Shown: in pieces, positions 28,373-36,767 of the stretch | Layout of the letters: each line of letters begins with the position of its first letter | How positions within the stretch are numbered: position 1 is the stretch's first letter | Source of the DNA: Minicystis rosea | GTDB taxonomy: Bacteria; Myxococcota_A; Polyangia; Polyangiales; Polyangiaceae | Direction of reading: 5' to 3' | Assembly (NCBI GenBank): GCA_001931535.1 | Contig: CP016211.1 | Span: 14,151,501 to 14,215,500 of the forward strand | Length of the DNA: 64,000 bases | Position numbers and translations under genes: made by a program | Notes under the pieces: model-generated | Databases searched by the model: none | Told to the model about the DNA's origin: nothing | What the model saw: the letters and a program-made list of their open reading frames with translations, nothing else

Positions 28373-29560
28373 TCAGTCGCCATCTGGTCTGAAGACGACC
28401 ACCGAGATGTTGCCACCGAATCCGAGGCCCATCTGAAGGGTGACACCGCGGCCGTAGCGCAGAGGATTGCGCGCGAGCTGCGGATGAGCGTCGGCGCCGG
28501 CGGCGAGCTCGGGCACGGGGAGATGACCTTCGCGATACGCTTTCGCGAGAGCGACCGTGTCGAGCAGCGACGCTGCACCCATGCAGTGCCCCATCAGCGG
28601 CTTGAGCCCGTATCCGGTGACCTGCGGGCCCAGGTGGTTCAGAACGGCGGCATCTGCCTCGTAACACAGAGATGATCCTGAAGCGTGCGCGGCGAAATAC
28701 CGGACGTCGGACGTGCCGACCTTCGCGAGCTCCAGCGCCTCATCGACGATTCGAATCATCTCTCGGTGATCGGGGTTGATGGAGACGGGGTGATAGGCAT
28801 CGTTGCCCATCACCGAGGACAGCACGGTGACATAGCGAGAGGGGGTGGGCTTCGACGTCAGCACGACGGCCGCGACCCCTTCACCGAGCACGAAACCTCG
28901 CGAGTTGGTCTGGAAAGGACGGCAGGCCTCTCTGGGTGGAGCGTCGTAAATCAGAGGGCCGAGGGATGCGAAAAGCCTCATCTCCTCTCCGTCGAAGCCG
29001 ACGTCGGCGCCGACGACGATGACATCGGTCGCGTCTCCACACGTGAGCAGTCGTTGCGCGACCGCCATCGCGTGCAGGCCCGAGGCACAGGCAGCGCTGA
29101 CGAGCATCGCAGGCCCGTTGAACCCGTGTCGTACCATCACATCTCCGGAGGGCTTCGTCCACGCCTGCTCGACGTAGGCGCGACGAGGTCGGAGCGTCTC
29201 CCAGGCCAGGTATCGCGCGCGAAAGAGCTCCAGATCTCCTCGTGTCGTTGCGTGCACGATACCGACACGTCGACCCGCGACCCAGCCGGCTCTTCGGGCA
29301 TCGGAGAGCGCTTCGTCCACGGCGTGAGCGAACGCTCGCTGGTATCTGGTGGAGCCGGTGCTCGGAGCGTCCTTCTCCGGAACCCTCGTGTCCTCTGGAA
29401 CCCTGGCGAACCAGCACGGCGCAGGAAATCGGTCGCCCAGGTCGGGGTGAAGGGTCGCCGCGGACTTCCCACTCTCGAGCCCGGACCACAGCGCATCGAG
29501 GCCCCACCCGTACCCCGTCACGGCCCCGACTCCAACGATTGAAGCATGATTGATGGACAT
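28373..29560 (-). CDS. beta-ketoacyl synthase-like condensing enzyme
   Basis: The 395-residue KAS-fold protein keeps the catalytic triad: Cys158 in SAACASG, His292 in AAHASGS (usually AHGTGT), Lys320 and His325 in KPLMGHCMGA, and the GFGG turn near the C-terminus (LGFGGNISVVVF). It would perform decarboxylative Claisen condensation of acyl and malonyl units. No acyl carrier protein, ketoreductase or chain-length partner is nearby, so it is a stand-alone KAS that probably uses housekeeping ACP. It is the first gene of a two-gene operon with the flavin monooxygenase. Confidence 0.87.
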   Translation of the reverse strand: MSINHASIVGVGAVTGYGWGLDALWSGLESGKSAATLHPDLGDRFPAPCWFARVPEDTRVPEKDAPSTGSTRYQRAFAHAVDEALSDARRAGWVAGRRVGIVHATTRGDLELFRARYLAWETLRPRRAYVEQAWTKPSGDVMVRHGFNGPAMLVSAACASGLHAMAVAQRLLTCGDATDVIVVGADVGFDGEEMRLFASLGPLIYDAPPREACRPFQTNSRGFVLGEGVAAVVLTSKPTPSRYVTVLSSVMGNDAYHPVSINPDHREMIRIVDEALELAKVGTSDVRYFAAHASGSSLCYEADAAVLNHLGPQVTGYGLKPLMGHCMGAASLLDTVALAKAYREGHLPVPELAAGADAHPQLARNPLRYGRGVTLQMGLGFGGNISVVVFRPDGD

Positions 29561-29704
29561 GAGTCGATGTCGTCTCCGTTTGATACTTGTCGCGCGTCAC
29601 GGCTCGTCTGCGCCGACTGCCCGGTTCGCTCCCGAAGTGGCCGCGCCGTGCGTGCGTGCGTGCACGGCGCGAGCGTTCGAGCTTCGGGAGCGCGAATTGA
29701 GTGC

Positions 29705-29737
29705 CGGCCAGCACGCCCCCGGTGGCCGTGCTGGCCG
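29705..29737. terminator. hairpin downstream of small lipoprotein gene
   Basis: CGGCCAGCACG (29705-29715) pairs perfectly with CGTGCTGGCCG (29727-29737) around an 11-nt loop. It lies 24 bp beyond the stop of the minus-strand lipoprotein gene and upstream of the ketosynthase promoter, so it would separate the two units. No U-tract. Confidence 0.55.
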
Positions 29738-29761
29738 ACAGAACCTTTCGCGCTCAGGGCC

Positions 29762-30160
29762 TCACGGATCGTTCACGAAGTTCATGTGGCTCGTGCAGGT
29801 GGTGGCGTTGAGCGCGTTGGGGTCTGCACTGATGTTGAAATAAACGTGGTCGCCCGGCTCGAGATACAAGTTGGTGTACGCCCCCACGTACGTCGTGCTC
29901 GTGCCGGCGTGCGAAACCGTGTAAATGCCCGTTCCGTACTGCCAGATGTAGTACGGGGTATTGTTCGTCAGCTTGACGAAGGGCGTGGGCGATACCGAGC
30001 TGATGATGCAGGGCAAGGTAGCGACGAGCGCCTCTTGGGCCTCGCCGACCTGCGGCTCCGCCTCGTCCGGCAAGTCGATGGGTGTGGCGCAGCCGGTCGT
30101 CATGCAAAGGCCCATGACCGTGATCATGGACAGCACACTTTCGATCGTTTTGATGCTCAT
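29762..30160 (-). CDS. small lipoprotein, unknown function
   Basis: The 132-residue product starts at ATG 30160, which follows GAGGA by 6 bases; an ATG at 30172 lies upstream of that site. Lipoprotein signal with lipobox MTTGC, an acidic spacer with GEAQEAL (a kind of spacer common in exported myxobacterial proteins), then a beta-rich domain (KLTNNTPYYIWQYGTGIYTV). No family recognised. Codons are less GC-biased than in neighbouring genes. Confidence 0.7.
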   Translation of the reverse strand: MSIKTIESVLSMITVMGLCMTTGCATPIDLPDEAEPQVGEAQEALVATLPCIISSVSPTPFVKLTNNTPYYIWQYGTGIYTVSHAGTSTTYVGAYTNLYLEPGDHVYFNISADPNALNATTCTSHMNFVNDP

Positions 30161-30299
30161 TCGAATCCTCATTCACATGGCTCCAATGGATGAGTCGGCG
30201 AGCTTCGCGGGAATCGATACCTGCACGCGTGAGCCATCCACTCCCGCGCATCGTCGATGCGGGGGCCCGGCGGTCATCGCCGGGGGCCAGTGCAGTAAG

Positions 30300-30664
30300 C
30301 GCTTTCAGATGGCTTTCGGCCATTCCCCGAAACAGGGGAATGACGCGGGACGCGCGTGCACGGACACCCGGCCCTCGGAGCGCGCGCAGAAGCGCTTCGG
30401 CTGCCAGGCGGCCTTCGCCGACTTCAGAAGCGCCACAATTGCGGCTCGTGGACCCACGTCACCGGCGCGCAGGTCTTCGCCGCGCCGCACCCGCTCATCG
30501 ACGGTAACGGCCAGTCGATCATCGTTTGCGACGCGATCCATCTCGCGCCGTTCGTGCAGCACGGCCACGGGATTTGCGACGCCGGTGGGTGCGCTTACCG
30601 GGGCTGCAAATCAACCCAGGAATGTGACGCGTTCAATCAAAAGCCCACTCCTGTGGGCAAGTGA
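30300..30664 (+). pseudogene. probable frameshifted remnant of a Cys/His-containing protein
   Basis: Two stretches with strong GC-third-position coding bias lie in different frames. The first ends around ...RFGCQAAFADF near 30425, and the second, from about 30430 to the TGA at 30664, reads NCGSWTHVTGAQVF...GICDAGGCAYRGC. The switch of frame near 30425-30435 suggests a frameshift in a once continuous gene. Alternatively the second part is a short intact gene from ATG 30356 (102 residues). No family recognised. Confidence 0.35.
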
Positions 30665-30717
30665 CAGCGCTCCTCGGCGTGGATGGCAGCGAGGTGAGCC
30701 GGTCGTCCCAGCCTGGC

Positions 30718-31446
30718 TCAACCACCCTCGATGCGGCCTTCCAAGATCTCTTTGGGGCCTTCGATGAGCAGGAAGGTCGCCTCTTCCTTTCCTGCCATGT
30801 CGTTGAGCTTGCCGATGCCTTCGGTGACGTCCGCGACGTCCTTCACGGCGTGCGCGTCGCTGCAGGCGGCGTGGTAGTAGCCGGCCTCGACGAGCTGCTC
30901 GGCCGCTTTGCGCGGGGCGCGCCCGTACTTGCCGGCGAGCGCGGCGACGTCGAGCAGCAGCACGGCGCCGCCGTCGAGGAGCGGGTCGAGGATCGCGGGA
31001 TCCTTCCACACCGGCTCGTAGCGCTCGGGGTGGGCGATGACGGGGGTGATGCCGCGGCGGGCGAGATCGAAGAAGCGATGGGCGACGCGCGTGGGGAAGG
31101 CGCGCGTGGGGAACTCGACGAGCGCGGCGTGGCCGCCGGGGTAGGGGAGCGCCTCGCCCTGGAGGAAGCGCTGGAACACGACGTCGTCGAAGAAATGCTC
31201 GGACGAGAGATCGAGCGCCGGCAGGCCGCGCGTGCCGCCGATCGCGGCCACCGTGGCCGCGTAGGCGCGGCGCAGATCGACCGCGGTGTTGTCGAACATG
31301 CCCGGGCGCATATGGGGCGTGGCCACCACGCGATCGAAGCCGGCCGCGGCGAGCCCGCGCAGGAGCGCGATGCTGTCGTCCACGCTGCGCGCACCGTCGT
31401 CGATGCCCGCGACCCAGTGGCAGTGGAGGTCGATGAAGCCGCGCAT
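30718..31446 (-). CDS. CpsB/YwqE-like PHP tyrosine-protein phosphatase
   Basis: The 242-residue product starts at ATG 31446 (MRGFIDLHCHWVAGIDDGA). Metal-binding PHP motifs are present: DLHCH, GIDDGA, ATPHMRPG, HPERY and SDAH. This is the pattern of manganese-dependent tyrosine phosphatases CpsB/YwqE, which dephosphorylate BY-kinases that control capsule or exopolysaccharide assembly. No BY-kinase gene is adjacent, but a WbpA-type sugar dehydrogenase lies 5 kb away. Confidence 0.86.
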   Translation of the reverse strand: MRGFIDLHCHWVAGIDDGARSVDDSIALLRGLAAAGFDRVVATPHMRPGMFDNTAVDLRRAYAATVAAIGGTRGLPALDLSSEHFFDDVVFQRFLQGEALPYPGGHAALVEFPTRAFPTRVAHRFFDLARRGITPVIAHPERYEPVWKDPAILDPLLDGGAVLLLDVAALAGKYGRAPRKAAEQLVEAGYYHAACSDAHAVKDVADVTEGIGKLNDMAGKEEATFLLIEGPKEILEGRIEGG

Positions 31447-31520
31447 GGAGCTCGAACCATAGCGCAAAGTTGGCCGGGGGGCGCGGCCTCCACCATGCTC
31501 TTCGGCCCGGAGGTTATCGC

Positions 31521-31937
31521 TTGGTTCACGCTGACGCCCCGCGCACGAGCGCGCTTCCGCAGGTCGGTGCCGATCGCCGCCGCCGCCGGAGCGACGATCC
31601 CATCACTGCGCTGCACTACCAGCTCGCGCACACGCGCGCCGAAGGCGGCCTCGACGCCGTGGTGCTCGTCGACGACGCCGGTTGCCTCGTCGCCGGCGCG
31701 GGCGCTTGGCCCGCGTGCGAAGAGCTCGCCGCGTATGCGCCCCTCCTCGCCAACCGCGCCGCCATCGGCAGCGCGGCGGTGGGGTCGCGCATCGCCGCGC
31801 TCGAGAGCGAGGTCCTCGTGCAAACGCTCACCGTCGACGGCTGCGAGATCGTCGTGTGCGGCCGCGGCGGCGATGGATCGCGGCAGGATCTCCTGGCCCG
31901 CGCGGCCGCCGGCTGCCGCCGCATCCTCGCGGGCTGA
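31521..31937 (+). CDS. small protein, possibly roadblock/LC7-like
   Basis: About 138 residues from TTG 31521, which is preceded by GGAGG (31509-31513) with 7-base spacing; no ATG or GTG start fits better. The body (LHYQLAHTRAEGGLDAVVLVDDAGCLVAGAG) resembles the roadblock/LC7 beta-strand pattern of small regulators of GTPases and motility, and ends in AAAGCRRILAG. Family placement is tentative. A GNAT gene follows 42 bp later in the same direction. Confidence 0.6.
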   Translation: MVHADAPRTSALPQVGADRRRRRSDDPITALHYQLAHTRAEGGLDAVVLVDDAGCLVAGAGAWPACEELAAYAPLLANRAAIGSAAVGSRIAALESEVLVQTLTVDGCEIVVCGRGGDGSRQDLLARAAAGCRRILAG

Positions 31938-31979
31938 GAGGCGGTGACGGGGCTCCCGGCGAGCGGTACGAAGGGAAGC

Positions 31980-32438
31980 ATGGCGCTCCTGATCCGCCGC
32001 GCAGAGCCAGCCGATCTCCCGATCGTCGTGGGCCTCTTCGCCGTCCTCGACATCGACGGTCGCAAGGGCGAAGAGCCCGGCCCGCCGCTCCCCGCCTGCT
32101 ACACGGACGCGCTCGCCGCGATCGCCGACGATCCCAGGAACGCCCTCATGGTGGCCGAGCTCGACGGCCGCGTGGTGGGCGCGTTCCACCTGACGATCAT
32201 CCAGTACGTCGCCTACCGCGGCGGCAGGGTCGCCCAGATCGAGAACGTCATCGTCGATCCCGACGCGCGCGGCCGCAGCGTCGGGGAGGCCATGATGCGC
32301 TGGGCGATCGACGAGGCCCGCCGGCAGGGCTGCTTCCGCGTCCAGCTCACCACCAACAAGGCGAGGAAGCGGGCCCATCACTTCTACGAGCGGCTCGGCT
32401 TCGTCGCGAGCCACGAGGGCATGAAGCTCATGCTGTGA
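31980..32438 (+). CDS. GNAT-family N-acetyltransferase
   Basis: The 152-residue product from ATG 31980 has AEPADLPIVVGLF at the N-terminus, the central beta-strand VAQIENVIVDPDARGRSVGEAMMRWAIDEA (acetyl-CoA pyrophosphate loop RGRSVG) and HFYERLGFVASHEGMKL at the end. GNAT enzymes transfer acetyl from acetyl-CoA to small amines or protein N-termini; substrate unknown. Confidence 0.85.
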   Translation: MALLIRRAEPADLPIVVGLFAVLDIDGRKGEEPGPPLPACYTDALAAIADDPRNALMVAELDGRVVGAFHLTIIQYVAYRGGRVAQIENVIVDPDARGRSVGEAMMRWAIDEARRQGCFRVQLTTNKARKRAHHFYERLGFVASHEGMKLML

Positions 32439-32578
32439 GCGGTGCCGTCGTTCGCCGATGGGGGCGAGGCCGGCGTTCGTCCCGCCTCTCCATCGTTTCG
32501 TGATGGGCGTCGTCGCGTGTTGTGTCTTGCGTTGCCGCTGACGCCGGTCAATCCTCGGTCCTGCTTCTGGAGGTGCCC

Positions 32579-33280
32579 ATGACGACCGTCTCCCGCGTCT
32601 CGAAGGCTCTGCTCGTCGCCGCGCTCGTTTCGTTGCCCTTCGCCGCCGCCGCCGATGACGGGTGGGTGGCCGACGCGAACGAGCAGGGCGTCGCGGTGAC
32701 CATCAAGACGGAGCCGGGCCGGGACCTGCCGATCTTCCGGGGCGTGGGTACCATCGACGCGAGCGTCTTCGAGATCCTCGCCGTGCTCGACGATCTCCCG
32801 CACTTCACGCAGTGGATGTCGTCGTGCGTGGGCGCGCGCGTGGTGAAGCAGATCAACGAGTTCGAGCGCATCGAGTACAACCGCACCGGCGCGCCGTGGC
32901 CCGTCTCCGATCGCGACGTCGTCATCCGCAGCTCGGTCGAGGGCAACGCGAGCAAGGGTGAGATCTGGGCGCGCTTCCAGTCCACCACCTCGCCGGACGC
33001 GGGCCCCATCTCCGGCGTGGTGCGCATGCCCAAGCTCGCCGGCTTCTATCACCTCGAGGCCATCGACGCTTCGCACACCAAGGTGACGTATCAAGTCGAC
33101 GCCGACCCCGGCGGTCTCCTGCCGGCTTGGCTCGTGAAGCTCACGACGAAGAAGCTCCCCATCGAGACGCTGGTCGGCCTGCGCAAGCAGGTGGCCAAGA
33201 CGCGCGGCCAGCACGAGGCGTTCCTCAAGAAGTACGACCCGAACAAGGGCGGCAAGATCCCCGATCGCTTCCTCAAGTGA
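32579..33280 (+). CDS. exported START/SRPBCC lipid-binding-like protein
   Basis: The 233-residue product from ATG 32579 is preceded by GGAGG (32569-32573, spacing 5). Cleavable signal peptide (VSKALLVAALVSLPFAAAA), then a START-like fold: VFEILAVLDDLPHFTQWMSSC, RTGAPWPVSDRDVVIRSS and VTYQVDADPGGLLPAWLVKL. START proteins bind hydrophobic ligands in a cavity. Ligand unknown; a periplasmic lipid role is inferred. Confidence 0.8.
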   Translation: MTTVSRVSKALLVAALVSLPFAAAADDGWVADANEQGVAVTIKTEPGRDLPIFRGVGTIDASVFEILAVLDDLPHFTQWMSSCVGARVVKQINEFERIEYNRTGAPWPVSDRDVVIRSSVEGNASKGEIWARFQSTTSPDAGPISGVVRMPKLAGFYHLEAIDASHTKVTYQVDADPGGLLPAWLVKLTTKKLPIETLVGLRKQVAKTRGQHEAFLKKYDPNKGGKIPDRFLK

Positions 33281-33481
33281 CGCGCCCGGATTCGAGCGGC
33301 GCGTGATGCGCGCGCCTCTGCGTTCGCCGCCTGCTCGGCGCGCTTCGCTTCGTGCCGCCGGGGCCGCTCTGCAAACGGCGAACGCTGGGATCTCCGTGAA
33401 ATGCGCGCCATCCGCGCGGGCCATCGGGCGGCTTCGCCGCGAGCCCACGCCGCCCGGCCCGCCTCGTGCTAAAGGCGGCAC

Positions 33482-34648
33482 GTGTCCCCAGCATCTTCGA
33501 CACCGTCCGGGCTCGGCCAGCTCCTCGACACCCGCCGGGTCGTCCTCGTCGTTGGTTGCGGAGGCGTCGGCAAGACGACCACCACCGCCGCGCTCGGCCT
33601 CGCCGCCGCGCGCCGCGGCAAGCGCGTCCTCTGCCTGACGATCGATCCGGCGCGCCGCCTCTCGCAGAGCCTCGGCTTCGAGGAGATGACGACCGAAGCG
33701 CAGAAGGTCGATCCCCGCCTCTTCGAGCGCGCCGGCATCCACGTGCCCGGCTCGATGACGGTGGCCATGCTCGACACCAAGGGCACCTTCGACGGCCTCA
33801 TTCGATCGCTCGCGCCCACGCCGGAGAAGCGCGACTCGATCCTCAACAACGTCCTCTACAAGTACATCTCCACGTCGCTCGCGGGCACGCAGGAGTACAT
33901 GGCGATGGAGAAGCTCTACGCCGTGAAGGGCGACCCGGCGTACGACCTCATCCTCCTCGACACCCCGCCGACCACCAACGCGCTCGACTTCCTCGACGCG
34001 CCCGAGCGGCTCATGGGCGCGCTCGACAGCGCGGCGATGCGCTGGTTCGTGCAGGCCTTCCAGAGCTCGGGCAAGCTCAGCTTCAACCTTCTCGCCAAGT
34101 CGACGGCCGCCATCCTCCGCGGCATCGGCAAGGTCACGGGCGGCGGCTTCCTCGAGCAGGTCGCCACCTTCATCAACGAGATCAACGAAATCTTCGGGAG
34201 CTGGCGGGCCCGCGCCGACGAGGTGGCGAGCGCGCTGCGCGGCCCCGACGTCGCCTACGTGCTCGTGACCACGCCCGATCCGCTCAGCGTGCGCGAGGTC
34301 CTCTTCTTCGCCGATCGCCTGCGCGAGCAGAGCATGCGCCGCGACGCCTTCGTGGTGAACCGCGTGCACCCCGTCTACGGCAAGCTCCCCTCGATGGAGG
34401 ACGTGTCCGCCGAGCTCGTCGAGCGCGGCCTCACGATGGATGGCGGCGCCGCCGATCGCCTGCGTCGCGCCGCCGACGACGAGACCCGCCTCGGCAAGCT
34501 CGACGCCATCCACCTCTTGGCGCTCGAAGGCGCGCTCGAAGACGAGACCACCGGCGGCAGCCTCGCCGTGCACGTGCCCGCCTTCCCCTACGACATCTAC
34601 GATCTCACGCGCCTCTCGCGCGTCTCCGATCTGCTCGCGCCCGTGTAG
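33482..34648 (+). CDS. ArsA/Get3-family ATPase
   Basis: About 388 residues from GTG 33482. Deviant P-loop GCGGVGKTTTT (25-35), switch-like TIDPARRLSQSLG (split), LILLDTPPTTNALDFLDAPERL, and VTTPDPLSVRE follow the ArsA/GET3 order. The family includes arsenite-pump ATPases and tail-anchored-protein targeting factors. No ars genes are nearby and the Cys cluster of arsenite-stimulated ArsA is not seen, so an arsenic role is not supported. Possible roles are membrane-protein targeting or motility. Confidence 0.85.
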   Translation: MSPASSTPSGLGQLLDTRRVVLVVGCGGVGKTTTTAALGLAAARRGKRVLCLTIDPARRLSQSLGFEEMTTEAQKVDPRLFERAGIHVPGSMTVAMLDTKGTFDGLIRSLAPTPEKRDSILNNVLYKYISTSLAGTQEYMAMEKLYAVKGDPAYDLILLDTPPTTNALDFLDAPERLMGALDSAAMRWFVQAFQSSGKLSFNLLAKSTAAILRGIGKVTGGGFLEQVATFINEINEIFGSWRARADEVASALRGPDVAYVLVTTPDPLSVREVLFFADRLREQSMRRDAFVVNRVHPVYGKLPSMEDVSAELVERGLTMDGGAADRLRRAADDETRLGKLDAIHLLALEGALEDETTGGSLAVHVPAFPYDIYDLTRLSRVSDLLAPV

Positions 34649-34666
34649 CGCGGCTCGGCGTCACCC

Positions 34667-35443
34667 GTGTCGTTCGCTCGCCTCCTCCTCGCCGTCGTGC
34701 TCGCGCTCCCCGCGTGCGAGCGCGGCGCGCCCGAGCCTCCTCCGGCGCCGGCCCCGACCGCCGCGCCCGCGCCCGCGGGTGATCCCGAAGCCGCCGGCGT
34801 TCGCTACCTCGAGCGCCTCACCGGCGGCGCCTCGGCCACCGATCGCTTGCCGCTCGTGATCGCCATCCACGGCTTCGGCGATCGACCGGAGAGCTTCGCG
34901 CCGCTCTTCGGTGGCCTCGGCGTGCGCGCCCGCCTCATCGTGCCGTACGGCGATCCTTGGCGCGACGGCTTCAGTTGGTTTCCGCCGGGCTCGCTCGACG
35001 ATCCGGAGAAGCTCGCCGAGGGCACCGCGCGCGCCGCGGATCGCCTCGCCGCCATGATCGACGCCATCGCCCGCACGCGCCCGACCGCCGGCAAGCCCAT
35101 CGTCACCGGCTTCTCGCAGGGAGGGATGCTGAGCTTCACCCTCGCCGTGCGCCATCCCGAGGTCGTGGGCGCAGCCTTCCCGGTCGGCGGCCTCCTCGCG
35201 CCCTCGTTGATCCCCGCGTCGTGGCCCATGGCCTCCGTGGCTCCGTCGATCATGGCCTTCCACGGCGACGCCGACGAGCGCGTGCCCGTCACGCGCGATC
35301 GCGACACCATCGCCAAGCTCCGCGCCCTCGGCCTCGACGCTCGCATCCACGAGTACCCGGGCGTGGGCCACAGCATCCCGCCGGCGATGCGCGCCGACCT
35401 GCTGCGCGCCGTCGGTGAAGCGATCACGCGCGCGGCGCAGTGA
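34667..35443 (+). CDS. lipoprotein carboxylesterase/phospholipase-like alpha/beta hydrolase
   Basis: About 258 residues from GTG 34667. Lipoprotein signal (LLLAVVLALPAC), a Pro/Ala linker, then an alpha/beta hydrolase of the phospholipase/carboxylesterase type: AIHGFGDRPESF, nucleophile GFSQGGM, acid in FHGDADERVPV, and catalytic His in GVGHSI. It would hydrolyse esters at the outer membrane or periplasm. It follows the ArsA-like gene after only 18 bp in the same direction. Confidence 0.86.
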   Translation: MSFARLLLAVVLALPACERGAPEPPPAPAPTAAPAPAGDPEAAGVRYLERLTGGASATDRLPLVIAIHGFGDRPESFAPLFGGLGVRARLIVPYGDPWRDGFSWFPPGSLDDPEKLAEGTARAADRLAAMIDAIARTRPTAGKPIVTGFSQGGMLSFTLAVRHPEVVGAAFPVGGLLAPSLIPASWPMASVAPSIMAFHGDADERVPVTRDRDTIAKLRALGLDARIHEYPGVGHSIPPAMRADLLRAVGEAITRAAQ

Positions 35444-35511
35444 CGTCGAGCGGCGCAGCACCGAAATGGTGACCCCGTTACGGAACGGCGCCCCTACAAT
35501 GTTGCCCCTTC

Positions 35512-36753
35512 ATGCCCCTGACGGCGCGCTCGACCGGCCCGTGGCTCGATCGCTATGACGATCCTCTGCCCATTCGATCGCGGGGCAGCTTTCATCTCGT
35601 CTCCGCGAGTCGGCGCGCGACGGGCCGGCGGTGCGTCGTCGTCGTTCCCGGCCCCGGCGCCGACGTGCCGCGTGTGGAGGACGCGCTCGCGGAGATCGAG
35701 CGTGTCCACGGTCTCCTCGATCACCCGCGCATCCCGCGGGTGATCGAGCGCGGTCGCGCCGGCGAGGTACCGTTTCTGGAGCTGGGCTCGGACGCGATCG
35801 TCGACGGCGCCGAGGTCGTGCGCATCATCGCCGACGCCGAGCAGAAGATCCCTTACGCGCAGGCCGACGGATTCATCGCGGGCGCCCGCCTCGCCTTGCA
35901 AGCGGCGCACGCGGTCACCGATCCCCGCACTGGCGGGCCGGTGTGCATCGGCCGGATCTCGTACGCCAATTTCCTCTTCGCGGAGAACGGGCGCTGGTCG
36001 CTCGTGGGCTTCGGGCACAACTTCCCCATCACGCGCGACACCGGCGCGCCGGATGGGTGGGTGGCCTCGTTCCACGCGCCCGAGATGTCGACGGGCGGCA
36101 CCGCGACGCCGATGGGCGACTACGTGGCCATCCTCCTCATCATGCGATCGCTCCTGCCGTTTGCCGACACGGCGGGCACGCTGGGGCGGATCCTCCGCGG
36201 CGAGTTCGTCCCTCGCGATCGGGAGCTGTTCGAGCACCTCCGCTGGTTCGATCAGCACGTGATGGGGCAGCTCCCGCAGCTCCGGCCGCCCATCGAGGAG
36301 GCGGTGGCCGTCTCCGATCGCATCCGCGCGTTGCTCGGCGTCACCGTCGACGGCGACGGGTTCGATGGATTCGTGGCCTCGCTGCTCGAACGCCAGGAAG
36401 AGCCGCGCCGCCTTGAGGACAGCGTGCCGCCCGGCGGGCAGGCCGTGATCCTCGGCCGCGACGCGGCCTTCATCGTGGCCCCCGACGGCCGCCGTCACGA
36501 GCTCGGCCGCGCGCAGCGGCGGATCATGAAGGCCCTCGTGGAACGCCATCTTCGTGATCCCGCCGCCACGTTCAGCATGTGGGAAGTGCTGGAGGCCGGC
36601 TGGCCCGGCGAGCGCCCCATCTTCGAGGCCGGAGCGAACCGCGTCTACGTCACGCTGGCGAGGCTCCGGCGCCTCGGCCTGCGCGACGTCATCGAGCGAT
36701 CCGACGAGGGCTATCGCATCTCGCCGCGCGTGACGGTGCGCTGGGCCGACTGA
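35512..36753 (+). CDS. pseudokinase fused to winged-helix (OmpR-type) DNA-binding domain
   Basis: The N-terminal 250 residues follow the eukaryotic-like kinase plan but with lost catalytic residues: HGLLDHPRIPRVIE stands where kinases have HPNIV, GRISYANFLF replaces HRDLKPENIL, and LVGFGHNF replaces the DFG region. The C-terminal 100 residues (AQRRIMKALVERHL..., ANRVYVTLARLRRLGL, EGYRIS) fit an OmpR/PhoB-type winged helix. It would thus be a non-catalytic kinase fold that senses a ligand or partner and acts on transcription. Targets unknown. Confidence 0.75.
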   Translation: MPLTARSTGPWLDRYDDPLPIRSRGSFHLVSASRRATGRRCVVVVPGPGADVPRVEDALAEIERVHGLLDHPRIPRVIERGRAGEVPFLELGSDAIVDGAEVVRIIADAEQKIPYAQADGFIAGARLALQAAHAVTDPRTGGPVCIGRISYANFLFAENGRWSLVGFGHNFPITRDTGAPDGWVASFHAPEMSTGGTATPMGDYVAILLIMRSLLPFADTAGTLGRILRGEFVPRDRELFEHLRWFDQHVMGQLPQLRPPIEEAVAVSDRIRALLGVTVDGDGFDGFVASLLERQEEPRRLEDSVPPGGQAVILGRDAAFIVAPDGRRHELGRAQRRIMKALVERHLRDPAATFSMWEVLEAGWPGERPIFEAGANRVYVTLARLRRLGLRDVIERSDEGYRISPRVTVRWAD

Positions 36754-36767
36754 TCTCGTCTGCGCGC

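Noticed and set aside
33482..34648. Arsenite-pump ATPase assignment for the ArsA-like gene
   Set aside because: No ars neighbours and the Cys cluster of arsenite-stimulated ArsA is not seen.
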